From the NCBI GenBank assembly GCA_031272895.1, contig JAISSW010000004.1:1-40908 (forward strand): DNA of 40,908 nt, read 5' to 3'. This DNA comes from Clostridium sp. Lineage in GTDB: Bacteria; Bacillota; Clostridia; Oscillospirales; Acutalibacteraceae. The number at the start of each line of letters is the position of its first letter. Within the stretch, counting starts at the first letter, position 1. Shown one piece after another: positions 31,032-38,460 of this stretch. The notes beneath the pieces were generated by a model that had not been told where the DNA came from, did not search any database, and worked only from the letters and a program-made list of their open reading frames with translations. A program made the translations under genes and the position numbers.

Positions 31032-31483
31032 TCGAGTACGGACTGTTCGGCAAGCTGCCCGAAAACCCGTCAAGCTCCACGCTGTTAATCAAGGCTATGA
31101 TAGACGAGGACAACGCCGCGGCAGCCGCCAAAGCCCGCCGTGCGGCGGCTAAGGCGCGAAAGGACGCGGCGAGTAAGGCGTTTATCCCGCCGACGATAGA
31201 CGAGGTGCGAGCATACTGCCAAGAGCGTGGAAACAGCATTGACCCGGAGGGCTTTATCGCCTACTATGCCGCCCGCGGGTGGAAGCTCAATAACGGGCAG
31301 CCCATGCTGTCGTGGCAATCGTGCGTAATAACGTGGGAATCCAAGCGCTGGAGAAAGCGGGTGCCGCAGGATATTTCAGACCGACCGCCGCCGAGCTACG
31401 ACTTAGAGGTTGCTGAGCGGCTTGCGGCAAGAACCGACAGAGCCGTCCGAAAGAACCGCAAAAAGAAAGCCCCTTTAACTTAA
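30938..31483 (+). CDS. DUF6291 / replisome organizer-like phage protein
   Basis: A 181-residue protein from a GTG start with GGAGG eight bases before it. The N-terminus matches DUF6291-type replication proteins: FVFRKVYYDAAAKYPRQTRL, IYERIIEYGLFGKLP. An Ala/Lys-rich helix follows. The C-terminal segment, IDEVRAYCQERG through FIAYYAARGWKLNNGQPM and SWQSCVITWE, is the tail common to phage replication initiators. It probably helps load the host replisome. A double hairpin follows downstream. Confidence 0.72.
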   Translation: MEETGFVFRKVYYDAAAKYPRQTRLEIYERIIEYGLFGKLPENPSSSTLLIKAMIDEDNAAAAAKARRAAAKARKDAASKAFIPPTIDEVRAYCQERGNSIDPEGFIAYYAARGWKLNNGQPMLSWQSCVITWESKRWRKRVPQDISDRPPPSYDLEVAERLAARTDRAVRKNRKKKAPLT

Positions 31484-31523
31484 GTCCACTTCCCGCGGGG
31501 GACATTCTCCCGCACACGTTCAT

Positions 31524-31577
31524 GCCCTGCCTAACTAATCCTTAGGCAGGGCAAAAAAAGAGGGTGCAGCCCCTCTT
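31524..31577 (-). terminator. Tandem hairpins; terminator on the minus strand
   Basis: GCCCTGCCTAA (31524-31534) pairs with TTAGGCAGGGC (31542-31552) over 11 bp. AAGAGGG (31558-31564) pairs with CCCTCTT (31571-31577). Between them lies a seven-A run. On the minus strand the second hairpin followed by seven Ts is a textbook terminator; on the plus strand no T run follows. No leftward gene is seen here, so it may stop antisense transcripts or act as plus-strand structure before the rep gene. Confidence 0.6.
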
Positions 31578-31627
31578 AGTCGGGCTTGTATCAAGTATTA
31601 ACAAATCAACGCTATAAGGAGGGGAGC

Positions 31628-32668
31628 ATGACCGGCAGATACTCATCGGAGCAGTATCAATTTCTGTTCGATGCCGATGCGGCGCTCACGGCACACGAGA
31701 CGCTCCGCCTACGCAACCAGCAGGTGCTGCTCTACCGCACGAAGACAATCAAAGCCGGCAACACCCTTGAGCTCGAAATTTTCCCCGTATGGGACACGGC
31801 AAACCAAGTGCGCATAGCCAAAGCACTGCGCAGTCCCGAAAAGCTGCGCTGGCAAAACGAGAAGCACGCCCGCAAGCGTTTTGTTCGCAAGGCAAACGCA
31901 AATTTCGGTCCGGAGGATATAACCATCACACTGGATTATGCTGACGAGCCGCTGACATGGGAGCAGGCGCAGAAGGACATTCGCAATTATCTGCGCCGGA
32001 TAAAGGCGTACAGGCAGCGGCACTCCCTGTCGGAGCTGAAATACATCTATACCACGGCGGGAGGCGCACCAACCGGTATAGGGGACACGCTGACACGCAT
32101 ACACCACCATGTTATTATGAGCGGGATGGACCGCGACACGGCGGAACGGCTATGGACGCACGGCAAGCACCCGCACTGCCGCCGCCTACAGATTGACGAC
32201 AAGGATGGGCTTGCCGGACTTGCGACATATTTCTTCCGTCAGCGGCGAGGTGACCCAACGCCGGCTGATAGCAGCGCGGACATTGATGGGAAATTAACAT
32301 CACGGCAGCATCGCCGCTGGAATTGCAGCAAAAACCTTGTCGAGCCGCAAATAACCAGCAGCGACCACAAAATATCCCGCAGACGGGCGGCGCGCATGGC
32401 TGTGGACATGGAAACTGCACCGCGCGAGATACTCACAGGCATATATACCGACTACGAGCTGGCGGACATCGAGATTAAGACCTCACCATACGTTGCGGGA
32501 TATTATATCTACGCAAGGCTGTACCGTAAGCCGCCGCCAAAAAAAGCGGAAAAAGTTCCGCGGAAAGGAGGAGCGCAATGTCATCAAGCTACGCAAGGGG
32601 ATACAAAGCCTCGGCGGCACGTTCGGTCTGCTCCAGCCCGGACGAAGCCCAAATCCAAGAGCAGCTAA
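31628..32668 (+). CDS. HUH-type rolling-circle replication-associated protein (Rep-like)
   Basis: A 346-residue protein with a HUH endonuclease core: a first strand ITITLDYADE, the metal-binding IHHHVIMSG (H159-H161) and a candidate nucleophile Y201 in GLATYFFRQ. DTAERLWTHGKHPHC lies between, the usual W-G pattern. Such proteins nick DNA at an origin and stay linked through tyrosine. The start at 31628 follows AGGAGGGGAGC. The C-terminal Lys/Pro/Arg tail overlaps the VRR-NUC gene by 91 bases. Confidence 0.75.
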   Translation: MTGRYSSEQYQFLFDADAALTAHETLRLRNQQVLLYRTKTIKAGNTLELEIFPVWDTANQVRIAKALRSPEKLRWQNEKHARKRFVRKANANFGPEDITITLDYADEPLTWEQAQKDIRNYLRRIKAYRQRHSLSELKYIYTTAGGAPTGIGDTLTRIHHHVIMSGMDRDTAERLWTHGKHPHCRRLQIDDKDGLAGLATYFFRQRRGDPTPADSSADIDGKLTSRQHRRWNCSKNLVEPQITSSDHKISRRRAARMAVDMETAPREILTGIYTDYELADIEIKTSPYVAGYYIYARLYRKPPPKKAEKVPRKGGAQCHQATQGDTKPRRHVRSAPARTKPKSKSS

Positions 32669-32997
32669 TCTATTGGTGGGATTTGCAATGCCGGGCTTGG
32701 GGCTGTGTGCCGAACGAGTTGTACGCCGTGCCCAACGGCGGACTGCGCACAAAAGCCACTGCAGGCAAGCTCAAGGCGCAGGGACTTCGGGCGGGAGTGC
32801 CGGACCTGCAAATCGACGTGCCGCGAGGGCGGTACCACGGGCTGCGCATGGAGCTAAAAACACCGCAGGGCAGACCCACGCCGGAGCAGAACCTCACAAT
32901 TGACCGCTTAGTTAAGCGGGGCTACTATGCCGTGGTTGCATATGGCTTTGACGAGGCTGTGCGGCATATCCGCAAATACTTCACAGAGAATTTTTGA
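32578..32997 (+). CDS. VRR-NUC domain nuclease
   Basis: A 139-residue protein with the PD-(D/E)xK-type VRR-NUC signature: EAQIQEQLIYWW, VPNGGLRTKATAGKLKAQGL, RAGVPDLQIDVPRG, GLRMELKTPQGRPTPEQ and a C-terminal GYYAVVAYGFDEAVRHI. Phage members are candidate Holliday-junction or flap nucleases used in replication and packaging. AAAGGAGG lies before ATG 32578, within the rep gene. Its placement beside a Rep protein suggests joint DNA processing. Confidence 0.88.
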   Translation: MSSSYARGYKASAARSVCSSPDEAQIQEQLIYWWDLQCRAWGCVPNELYAVPNGGLRTKATAGKLKAQGLRAGVPDLQIDVPRGRYHGLRMELKTPQGRPTPEQNLTIDRLVKRGYYAVVAYGFDEAVRHIRKYFTENF

Positions 32998-33016
32998 AAC
33001 AGAAAGGACAATCATT

Positions 33017-33715
33017 ATGGCTACGCAAAAAATACTTGAAGCTTTCCCGCCCGCGCCAACGCGGGAGAAAAAAACACGCTTGGAGCTGATACAAGAGGCT
33101 GACGGCGGCATGAGCTTTAACGCACACATGACCGCGAAGCTTTTGAGCTTGCAAAAGAGCGAAACCCGCCGTCCGATTGAGGACTTAAAGCTGCTGCAGG
33201 CGCATCACATCGAAATGTGCTGCAATCACCCGGAGGACGAGGGCTGTGTTGGCTGGCTCAGCGGCAGTAACAACGGCATTGTGCGCGATGAGGACGGACA
33301 TGGTATCGGCACGGTGGGAGCGCCATACGATGTCGGGCAATTAATCTATGTGCGTGAGCCGTGGGCATTCGCCGTAGACCCGTTGCAATACATCTATGGA
33401 GCTGACGAAATTCTTGCCGGCGCTGCAGATATTCAGCTTGAGACTGATTACAACAAGGACGCGGCAAAAACGACCTATCACACGCCGCACTGGATGCCGT
33501 CCGACGCGGCGCGGATATTCATTCGCATAGAGAATATTTGGGCGGAGCGGCTAAAGGACATCAGCAATTGCGGCGCTATGAGCGAGGGCTTCCAATCCGA
33601 GGAGGAGTTCATACGCAGCTTCTTGGACATATACACACCGCGCCGCTGGGATAACTGCTATGCCGACAACCCTTTCGTTTGGGTGTATGATTTTATTGTC
33701 GTTGAGGTGTTTTAA
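33017..33715 (+). CDS. ASCH/PUA-like phage protein
   Basis: A 232-residue protein. It contains HMTAKLLSLQKSETRRP, GQLIYVREPWAFAVD, DAARIFIRIENIWAERLKDI and a C-terminal NPFVWVYDFIVVEVF, a pattern typical of ASCH-like proteins often annotated as phage morphogenetic proteins. The ASCH fold binds RNA or nucleotides; its role in phages is unknown. The ATG at 33017 has AAAGGAC before it. The stop overlaps the next start by one base. Confidence 0.72.
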   Translation: MATQKILEAFPPAPTREKKTRLELIQEADGGMSFNAHMTAKLLSLQKSETRRPIEDLKLLQAHHIEMCCNHPEDEGCVGWLSGSNNGIVRDEDGHGIGTVGAPYDVGQLIYVREPWAFAVDPLQYIYGADEILAGAADIQLETDYNKDAAKTTYHTPHWMPSDAARIFIRIENIWAERLKDISNCGAMSEGFQSEEEFIRSFLDIYTPRRWDNCYADNPFVWVYDFIVVEVF

Positions 33716-34077
33716 TGACCAACATTGCCCGCCTGAAATTATTGCGCCGCAGGGTGATAGCCCTGCAATATGCCATCAGCCGAGCCAAAGCTGACTGCAC
33801 GGCAATACCCTCACAGCTGGGCAAGGTGGGCACCCCGCCGGTACAGGCTACCCCTGCGCCGGCGGGGCTTGTGCGTAAGCTGGAGAACCTCGACGCGCTG
33901 AGAGCAGACCTTGAGGCCGTCTTGTGCGAGTTGCGCTCAGAGCTGAACCAAGAAGACGATGCAGACCGACTGCGAGTTTTGCGGCGCTATTATTTGTGGG
34001 GCTGGCGGGTAGAAGATATACAGACGGATTTGCACATGCGCAAGAGCAATATAATCGGTATACTCAGCGGGGGTTGA
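33715..34077 (+). CDS. DUF1492/ArpU-like phage regulator (first copy)
   Basis: A 120-residue helical protein. The N-terminus is a Leu/Arg-rich coiled coil, and the C-terminus is a sigma-factor region-4-like or HTH segment (LRRYYLWGWRVEDIQTDLHM). ArpU/RinA-like proteins control late phage transcription, and the position shortly before the terminase genes fits. A second protein of similar layout is encoded at 34800. The hicB promoter overlaps its stop codon. Confidence 0.6.
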   Translation: MTNIARLKLLRRRVIALQYAISRAKADCTAIPSQLGKVGTPPVQATPAPAGLVRKLENLDALRADLEAVLCELRSELNQEDDADRLRVLRRYYLWGWRVEDIQTDLHMRKSNIIGILSGG

Positions 34078-34102
34078 CAAGGGCGCATTAAAGGCGTATA
34101 AT
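34074..34102 (+). promoter_or_regulatory. Consensus promoter of hicB
   Basis: Perfect TTGACA (34074-34079) and TATAAT (34097-34102), 17 bases apart, directly before the hicB-like gene. The gene can therefore be transcribed apart from the early operon. Confidence 0.85.
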
Positions 34103-34123
34103 ATGCAAGAAAGGGGGCAGGAT

Positions 34124-34519
34124 ATGAAACAAGCGTACCCCGTAATCTTCGCCAAAATACCCGAAGGCGGATTTATGGCGACAATCCCGGATTTTGACGA
34201 CGCCGGAACGCACGGCGAAAGCTTGCCGGAAGCAATGGAAATGGCGCGCGACGCGATTGGAGCGCTTGGCTTGAGCTATGAGGAAGACGGGCTTAAGCTT
34301 CCGTCGCCCACGGCACTCGACCGCGTGCAGGTGGCAAATGGCGAGCTTGTGTCGCTGGTGGACGTAGACTTCACGGACTACCGGCGGCGTACAGAACTGA
34401 AAACTGTAAAAAAGAACTGCACCCTGCCCAGCTGGCTTAACGCCGAGGCGGAGAAGGCAAACGTAAACTTTTCGGCGGTGTTGCAGAACGCGTTAAAGAA
34501 AGAGCTGCACCTCGCATAA
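34124..34519 (+). CDS. hicB: HicB-family antitoxin-like protein, no HicA beside it
   Basis: A 131-residue protein. The N-terminal HicB fold is YPVIFAKIPEGGFMATIPDF, then GESLPEAMEMARDAIGAL. The C-terminal segment, PSWLNAEAEKANVNFSAVLQNALKKEL, is a ribbon-helix-helix or HTH type DNA-binding domain. HicB normally neutralises the HicA mRNA interferase and represses its own operon. No HicA-like frame lies on either side. It may be a phage antitoxin against a host HicA or a plain regulator. AAGGGGG precedes the ATG. Confidence 0.85.
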   Translation: MKQAYPVIFAKIPEGGFMATIPDFDDAGTHGESLPEAMEMARDAIGALGLSYEEDGLKLPSPTALDRVQVANGELVSLVDVDFTDYRRRTELKTVKKNCTLPSWLNAEAEKANVNFSAVLQNALKKELHLA

Positions 34520-34542
34520 TCAAAAAAAAATAGCCAAAACAC

Positions 34543-34571
34543 TTGACGGGAACTTTTTAATCTGCTATAAT
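34543..34571 (+). promoter_or_regulatory. Promoter of the first structured leader (TATAATTAGTAT type)
   Basis: TTGACG (34543-34548) and TATAAT (34566-34571), 17 bases apart, with an extended TGC before the -10. The 13-base stretch CTATAATTAGTAT is identical at 35228-35240, before terS. Confidence 0.8.
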
Positions 34572-34578
34572 TAGTATA

Positions 34579-34679
34579 AGTCAAGCTGTGTCAAAAAGCA
34601 CGCCGCAACCCGCGGGGTGTTTTTTTGCGTCCACTGAAAGGGTGCGCAGCGTAGTTTTTGCGCACCCTCCTGCTTGACT
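34579..34679 (+). ncRNA. Structured leader RNA with internal terminator, before the late regulator gene
   Basis: AGTCAAGC at the predicted start site (34579-34586) pairs with GCTTGACT (34672-34679), closing two internal hairpins. The first is CACGCCGC/GCGGGGTG (34599-34606 with 34612-34619, one mismatch) followed by seven Ts, which reads as a terminator. The second is GGGTGCGCA/TGCGCACCC (34640-34648 with 34659-34667). If the first terminates, an RNA of about 50 nt is made; if not, a three-way junction can form. The rest of the 280-base gap to 34800 shows nothing further. Confidence 0.6.
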
Positions 34680-34799
34680 AAAAAACCAGTAAAAACCTGC
34701 ACAAAACAGCAATAAGCAACGGCCAAACTGCGCAAAACCGCGTGGGTATTATGCCTCTGGGCGAAGCGAGTGAAATCAAGGCAAAAAGGAGTCAATGAT

Positions 34800-35216
34800 A
34801 TGGCATGGCAGGAAGTGTTTTTGCGGTATTTGGGCTTGAGGCGCAGGCAAGACAAGCTGTCGGACGATTTGCGCGAATTGCAGATGAAATTCCCTTACGG
34901 CGCGCAATACGGCGAAAAGACAGGACGCTCAGCACAAAGCTATCCGCCGTTTGCGCGCGAATATGAACATATCGTCGCTGAGCAGGCGAAAGCTACCGCC
35001 GAGCTTAGTGAGCTTGGTCCTCAAGTCTTTTCCGCGCTTCGCTCCCTGCCAAAAACCTCATGGCACATTGTCCTTTACCAACGTTACAACAACGGGTTAA
35101 CTATGCGCGCGATAATGCGCAAGGTTGGGTATTCAATTGGCGGCACACAGCGCTTGCACGACGCCGCATTTGAGTGGCTTGACGCGAATTCCCCCCCCAA
35201 GGACTTGACAAAGTGA
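34800..35216 (+). CDS. DUF1492/ArpU-like late transcription regulator (second copy)
   Basis: A 138-residue helical protein. An N-terminal DUF1492-like region (EVFLRYLGLRRRQDKLSDDL, KFPYGAQYGEKTG) is followed by a sigma region-4-like HTH (TSWHIVLYQRYNNGLTMRAI, GYSIGGTQRLHDAAFEWL). Such proteins activate late phage genes and lie just upstream of the terminase genes. The ATG at 34800 has AAAAAGGAG eight bases before it. Confidence 0.72.
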   Translation: MAWQEVFLRYLGLRRRQDKLSDDLRELQMKFPYGAQYGEKTGRSAQSYPPFAREYEHIVAEQAKATAELSELGPQVFSALRSLPKTSWHIVLYQRYNNGLTMRAIMRKVGYSIGGTQRLHDAAFEWLDANSPPKDLTK

Positions 35217-35234
35217 ACACGAATAGTCTATAAT
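35205..35234 (+). promoter_or_regulatory. Promoter upstream of terS (TATAATTAGTAT type)
   Basis: Perfect TTGACA (35205-35210) and TATAAT (35229-35234) with an 18-base spacer, overlapping the end of the regulator gene. Followed within about 25 bases by a terminator hairpin. Confidence 0.8.
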
Positions 35235-35257
35235 TAGTATGGTCATAATTATACCCC

Positions 35258-35291
35258 AGCCGTACTCATGCAGACGAGTGCGGCTGTTTTT
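35258..35291 (+). terminator. Terminator hairpin in the terS leader
   Basis: AGCCGTACTC (35258-35267) pairs with GAGTGCGGCT (35276-35285), ten pairs with one G-U, followed by GTTTTT. Placed between a strong promoter and terS, it should cut the transcript to about 50 nt unless antitermination or readthrough occurs. Confidence 0.8.
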
Positions 35292-35313
35292 ATTCCGAAA
35301 GGCGGTGAGCTTG

Positions 35314-35742
35314 GTGGCAAAGCTTGGGCGAAAAAGTCCCGTACATGACTGGCTAAAGCCCGATGGCCGGCTGCTCATTGAGGGCTGGACGCGGCGGGGG
35401 ATGACGCAAAAGGAAATCTGCGAGTGTATGGGCGTGACCGAAAAGACATACTACCAGTGGCGCAGGAGCAATGAGGAATTTAGTCAGTTTGTAAAGTCCC
35501 TAAAAAATCTGCGCGATATGGCGGATATGGCGGTTGAAAAATCGCTGTTTGACCAAGCGATACAGGGCAACGTAACGGCGCAGATTTTTTACCTTAAAAA
35601 TCGTCAGGCGGCGCACTGGCGCGACACGAGAAAAGACGAAATCAGCGTGACGCAAATCCCGCAAATCGTTGACGATGTGCCGCCGCTTCCTGCTATTGGA
35701 TTTGAGGTCAAAGATGAAGACGACGATAGCCCCGACGGTTAG
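35314..35742 (+). CDS. terS: Terminase small subunit
   Basis: A 142-residue TerS that recognises packaging sites and recruits the large subunit. The N-terminal HTH is LLIEGWTRRGMTQKEICECM then VTEKTYYQWRRSNEEF, followed by a helical oligomerisation region ending KNRQAAHWRD and an acidic tail. The GTG at 35314 is chosen for the AAAGGCGGTGAG site before it; a TTG three bases upstream is possible. It overlaps terL by 29 bases. Confidence 0.85.
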   Translation: MAKLGRKSPVHDWLKPDGRLLIEGWTRRGMTQKEICECMGVTEKTYYQWRRSNEEFSQFVKSLKNLRDMADMAVEKSLFDQAIQGNVTAQIFYLKNRQAAHWRDTRKDEISVTQIPQIVDDVPPLPAIGFEVKDEDDDSPDG

Positions 35743-36976
35743 CATAAAATCGCTGCTTGCGCCGTCCTTCTACGGACTTCACCGCGACCTTGCCGACGGG
35801 CGGCACACGCACTATATGCTCAAGGGCGGACGCGGCTCAACCAAATCGAGCTGGGTGGCGATTGAAATCGCCCTTGGGCTAATGCGAGAGAGAGAAGCTA
35901 ACGCCGTGGTGCTGCGCAAGGTCGCTGATACGCTTCGCGAGAGCGTGTTTACTCAGCTTCTGTGGGCGATTGATGTGCTGGGTGTTTCGGCGTTTTGGCA
36001 GACAAGGCTTTCGCCGTTGGAGCTGCGGTACGCTGCGGGCAATCGCATAATCTTTCGCGGCGCGGACGAGCCTGCGAAGCTGAAATCATTCAAATTTCGT
36101 TCGGGATACTGCAAATATGTCTGGTACGAGGAATATGACGAGTTTTCGCCGGAGGACGTCGCGGTCATCAATCCGTCACTGCTGCGCGGCGATGGCGGCA
36201 GTCCTGCGGTGTTCTACAGTTACAACCCGCCGCAGTCGGTGCAATCGTGGGTTAACGCACAGTGCGTGGGTAATATTCGCGAGGACACGCTATATCATCA
36301 CAGCACATATTTGGACGTGCCGCGCGAATGGCTTGGCGAAGTATTTTTGTCTGAGGCGCAGGCGCTCAAAAAGAGCAATCCGACACAGTACAGGCACCGC
36401 TTCCTCGGCGAGGTCACCGGCACCGGCGGCGAGATTTTCGGCAATATCACCGAGCGCGAATTTACGGCCAAGGAGATAGCCGGTTTCGACCATATTTGCT
36501 ATGGCTTGGACTTCGGCTTTGATCCTGATCCGCTGCACTTTACGGCGTGTCACTATGACCGTAAGGCTCGGCGGCTGTATATCTTTGGCGAGCTTCACGC
36601 TGTACGCTTATCCACAGCAGAGGCGGTGGAGCAAATCAACCGTGAGTATACCGCGCAGGTGACTATCTACGCCGACTGCGCGGAAAAGCGCACCATACAG
36701 ACTATGCGCGACATGGGCCTGCGCCGGATTACGCCTTGCCGCAAGGGACAGGACAGCGTAAGGCACGGTATCCGGTGGCTGCAAGACCTTGATGCAATTA
36801 TCATCGACCCGCGACGGTGCCCGAACACCTTGCGGGAATTTAGTACATACGAACACGAACGCGACCGCAACGGCGGGTTCAAGGCCTCATTCCCCGACAG
36901 CAACAACCACAGCATTGACGCTGTGCGCTACGCGCTGGAGGAGTATATTTTGCGGCGAAAAATCCAATGGAGGTAA
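35714..36976 (+). CDS. terL: Terminase large subunit (PBSX-type)
   Basis: A 420-residue packaging motor. The ATPase has Walker A GGRGSTKSS (38-46) and a Walker B-like YVWYEEYDEF. The C-terminal RNase H-like nuclease starts at YGLDFGFDPDPLHF, with later YADCAEKRTIQTM and NNHSIDAVRYALEEY. Motifs and length match PBSX/SPP1-like TerL. The ATG at 35714 has GAGGT before it, inside the end of terS. The portal gene begins four bases after its stop. Confidence 0.95.
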   Translation: MKTTIAPTVSIKSLLAPSFYGLHRDLADGRHTHYMLKGGRGSTKSSWVAIEIALGLMREREANAVVLRKVADTLRESVFTQLLWAIDVLGVSAFWQTRLSPLELRYAAGNRIIFRGADEPAKLKSFKFRSGYCKYVWYEEYDEFSPEDVAVINPSLLRGDGGSPAVFYSYNPPQSVQSWVNAQCVGNIREDTLYHHSTYLDVPREWLGEVFLSEAQALKKSNPTQYRHRFLGEVTGTGGEIFGNITEREFTAKEIAGFDHICYGLDFGFDPDPLHFTACHYDRKARRLYIFGELHAVRLSTAEAVEQINREYTAQVTIYADCAEKRTIQTMRDMGLRRITPCRKGQDSVRHGIRWLQDLDAIIIDPRRCPNTLREFSTYEHERDRNGGFKASFPDSNNHSIDAVRYALEEYILRRKIQWR

Positions 36977-36980
36977 CAAT

Positions 36981-38438
36981 ATGGAGCTTTTCCCGTATCG
37001 TCGCGGCACCACCGAAGTGGACGCGATTATACGCGCGGCGGCGCCGATGGGCGACAAGGAAATTCTTGCGCTGGAGGTTCAGGAATTTCTGAAATCGCCT
37101 GAACGCAAGGAAGCAATAGACGGCGAGAATTATTACCTTAACCACACGGTGATAAGAAGCAAAAAACGCACGCTGGCGAACGGCGAGGAGCTGAAAAACC
37201 GTGCTAATCACCGCTTGGAACACGCTTTTTACCCCAAGATGGTTGATGAGCTTGTTGGCTATCTGTGCTCCAAGCTGCCGAGCATTACCAGCAACGCAGA
37301 CAGCGCGGCGCGACGAAAAGCGCACGAGGAGGCAATAGGCAAAATCATTGATGAGAGCTTTTGGCGTGTGTTTAGCCGCTGGTGCAAAAATGCCGTTAAC
37401 CACGGCTGCTCATGGCTGTTCCCGTATATTGACAAGGATGGCAGCTTGCGATTCAGCAACATAGCCGGCTATGAGGTTAGAGCCCTTTGGCGCGACGGCG
37501 ACCATCAAGAGTGCGACGGAGTTATTCGGGTTTATGACGTCATTGAGTACGTTAAAAAAACTAAAATGCTTGTCACCCATGTGGATTATGTTACCACGAA
37601 CGGGATTGCCGAATTCGTGTACGAGAACGGCGCGTTAACGCCGATACGGTCCGAAAGAGGCAACGGCCATTTCTACTTACCTCAGGAGGACGGGACAGCT
37701 CAGGCGCGGGTGTGGGATAGACTGCCGGCAATCCCGTTAAGGTTTAACGACGTTGAGCAGCCGCTGATTAGCCGTGTGCGGGCAAACATAGACGCGTATA
37801 ACCTTTGCGCAAGTAATTTTGCGGATATGCTGGCGGACTTGCCGCTTGCAATCGTGAAAGTCGTCGGCTACCAAGACGACCCCGACACGACGCTACGGAA
37901 TCTTAAGCAGTTGTCGGTCGTCTATTTGCAGGAGGGCGGCGACGCGGGGTACATAACCCCCGACCTTGCGACCGACAGCGTGGAAACGCAATTAACGCGC
38001 ATTCGCCGCGACATCTTTTCATTTGGTGCGGGGGTAGACGGGCAGGACGACGGGCAGCAAAACCGTTCCGGCGTGGCGCTTGCCGAAAAACGCAGCGACC
38101 TTGACATAATCGCAAACATATTCGAGAATCAAATTCAAGCGGCCTTCCGTGAAGTAATTTGGTTTGTTTCGCGTTACCTGCTGCTAATTGGCGGCGAAAA
38201 TTACACGGATTGCGAAATCACGCTGACGCTCAATCGCGACATAATGACCAATGAGAGCGCTGTTATTACTGCGTGCAAAGAAAGCGTCGGAATTCTGCCG
38301 GACGTGCAGATACGCGCTAATCACCCGTGGTCAAACGACAATACCGAAGCACTTTGGCAAGAGCAAGAGAACGGCTCTGCCGAAGATGAGGAACCGTTTG
38401 CGGTTAAAGCCGCCACGGACGAAACAGACAACGAATAG
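36981..38438 (+). CDS. Portal protein (SPP1 gp6-like)
   Basis: A 485-residue portal that forms the dodecameric DNA entry ring at one capsid vertex. SPP1-family features: EGENYYLN-type DGENYYLNHTV, RLEHAFYPKMVDELVGYLC, NHGCSWLFPYIDKDG, LPAIPLRFNDVEQPLI, and the helical stem around QNRSGVALAEKRSDLDIIA. A GGAGG site precedes ATG 36981; longer upstream frames belong to terL sequence. It ends in TAG. Confidence 0.93.
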   Translation: MELFPYRRGTTEVDAIIRAAAPMGDKEILALEVQEFLKSPERKEAIDGENYYLNHTVIRSKKRTLANGEELKNRANHRLEHAFYPKMVDELVGYLCSKLPSITSNADSAARRKAHEEAIGKIIDESFWRVFSRWCKNAVNHGCSWLFPYIDKDGSLRFSNIAGYEVRALWRDGDHQECDGVIRVYDVIEYVKKTKMLVTHVDYVTTNGIAEFVYENGALTPIRSERGNGHFYLPQEDGTAQARVWDRLPAIPLRFNDVEQPLISRVRANIDAYNLCASNFADMLADLPLAIVKVVGYQDDPDTTLRNLKQLSVVYLQEGGDAGYITPDLATDSVETQLTRIRRDIFSFGAGVDGQDDGQQNRSGVALAEKRSDLDIIANIFENQIQAAFREVIWFVSRYLLLIGGENYTDCEITLTLNRDIMTNESAVITACKESVGILPDVQIRANHPWSNDNTEALWQEQENGSAEDEEPFAVKAATDETDNE

Positions 38439-38460
38439 AAATTAGAAAGGCGGCAGACGT

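Noticed and set aside
34520-34799. Hidden hicA gene after hicB
   Set aside because: No frame of about 60 residues with the HicA dsRBD-like pattern or a ribosome site is present; the interval holds hairpins instead.
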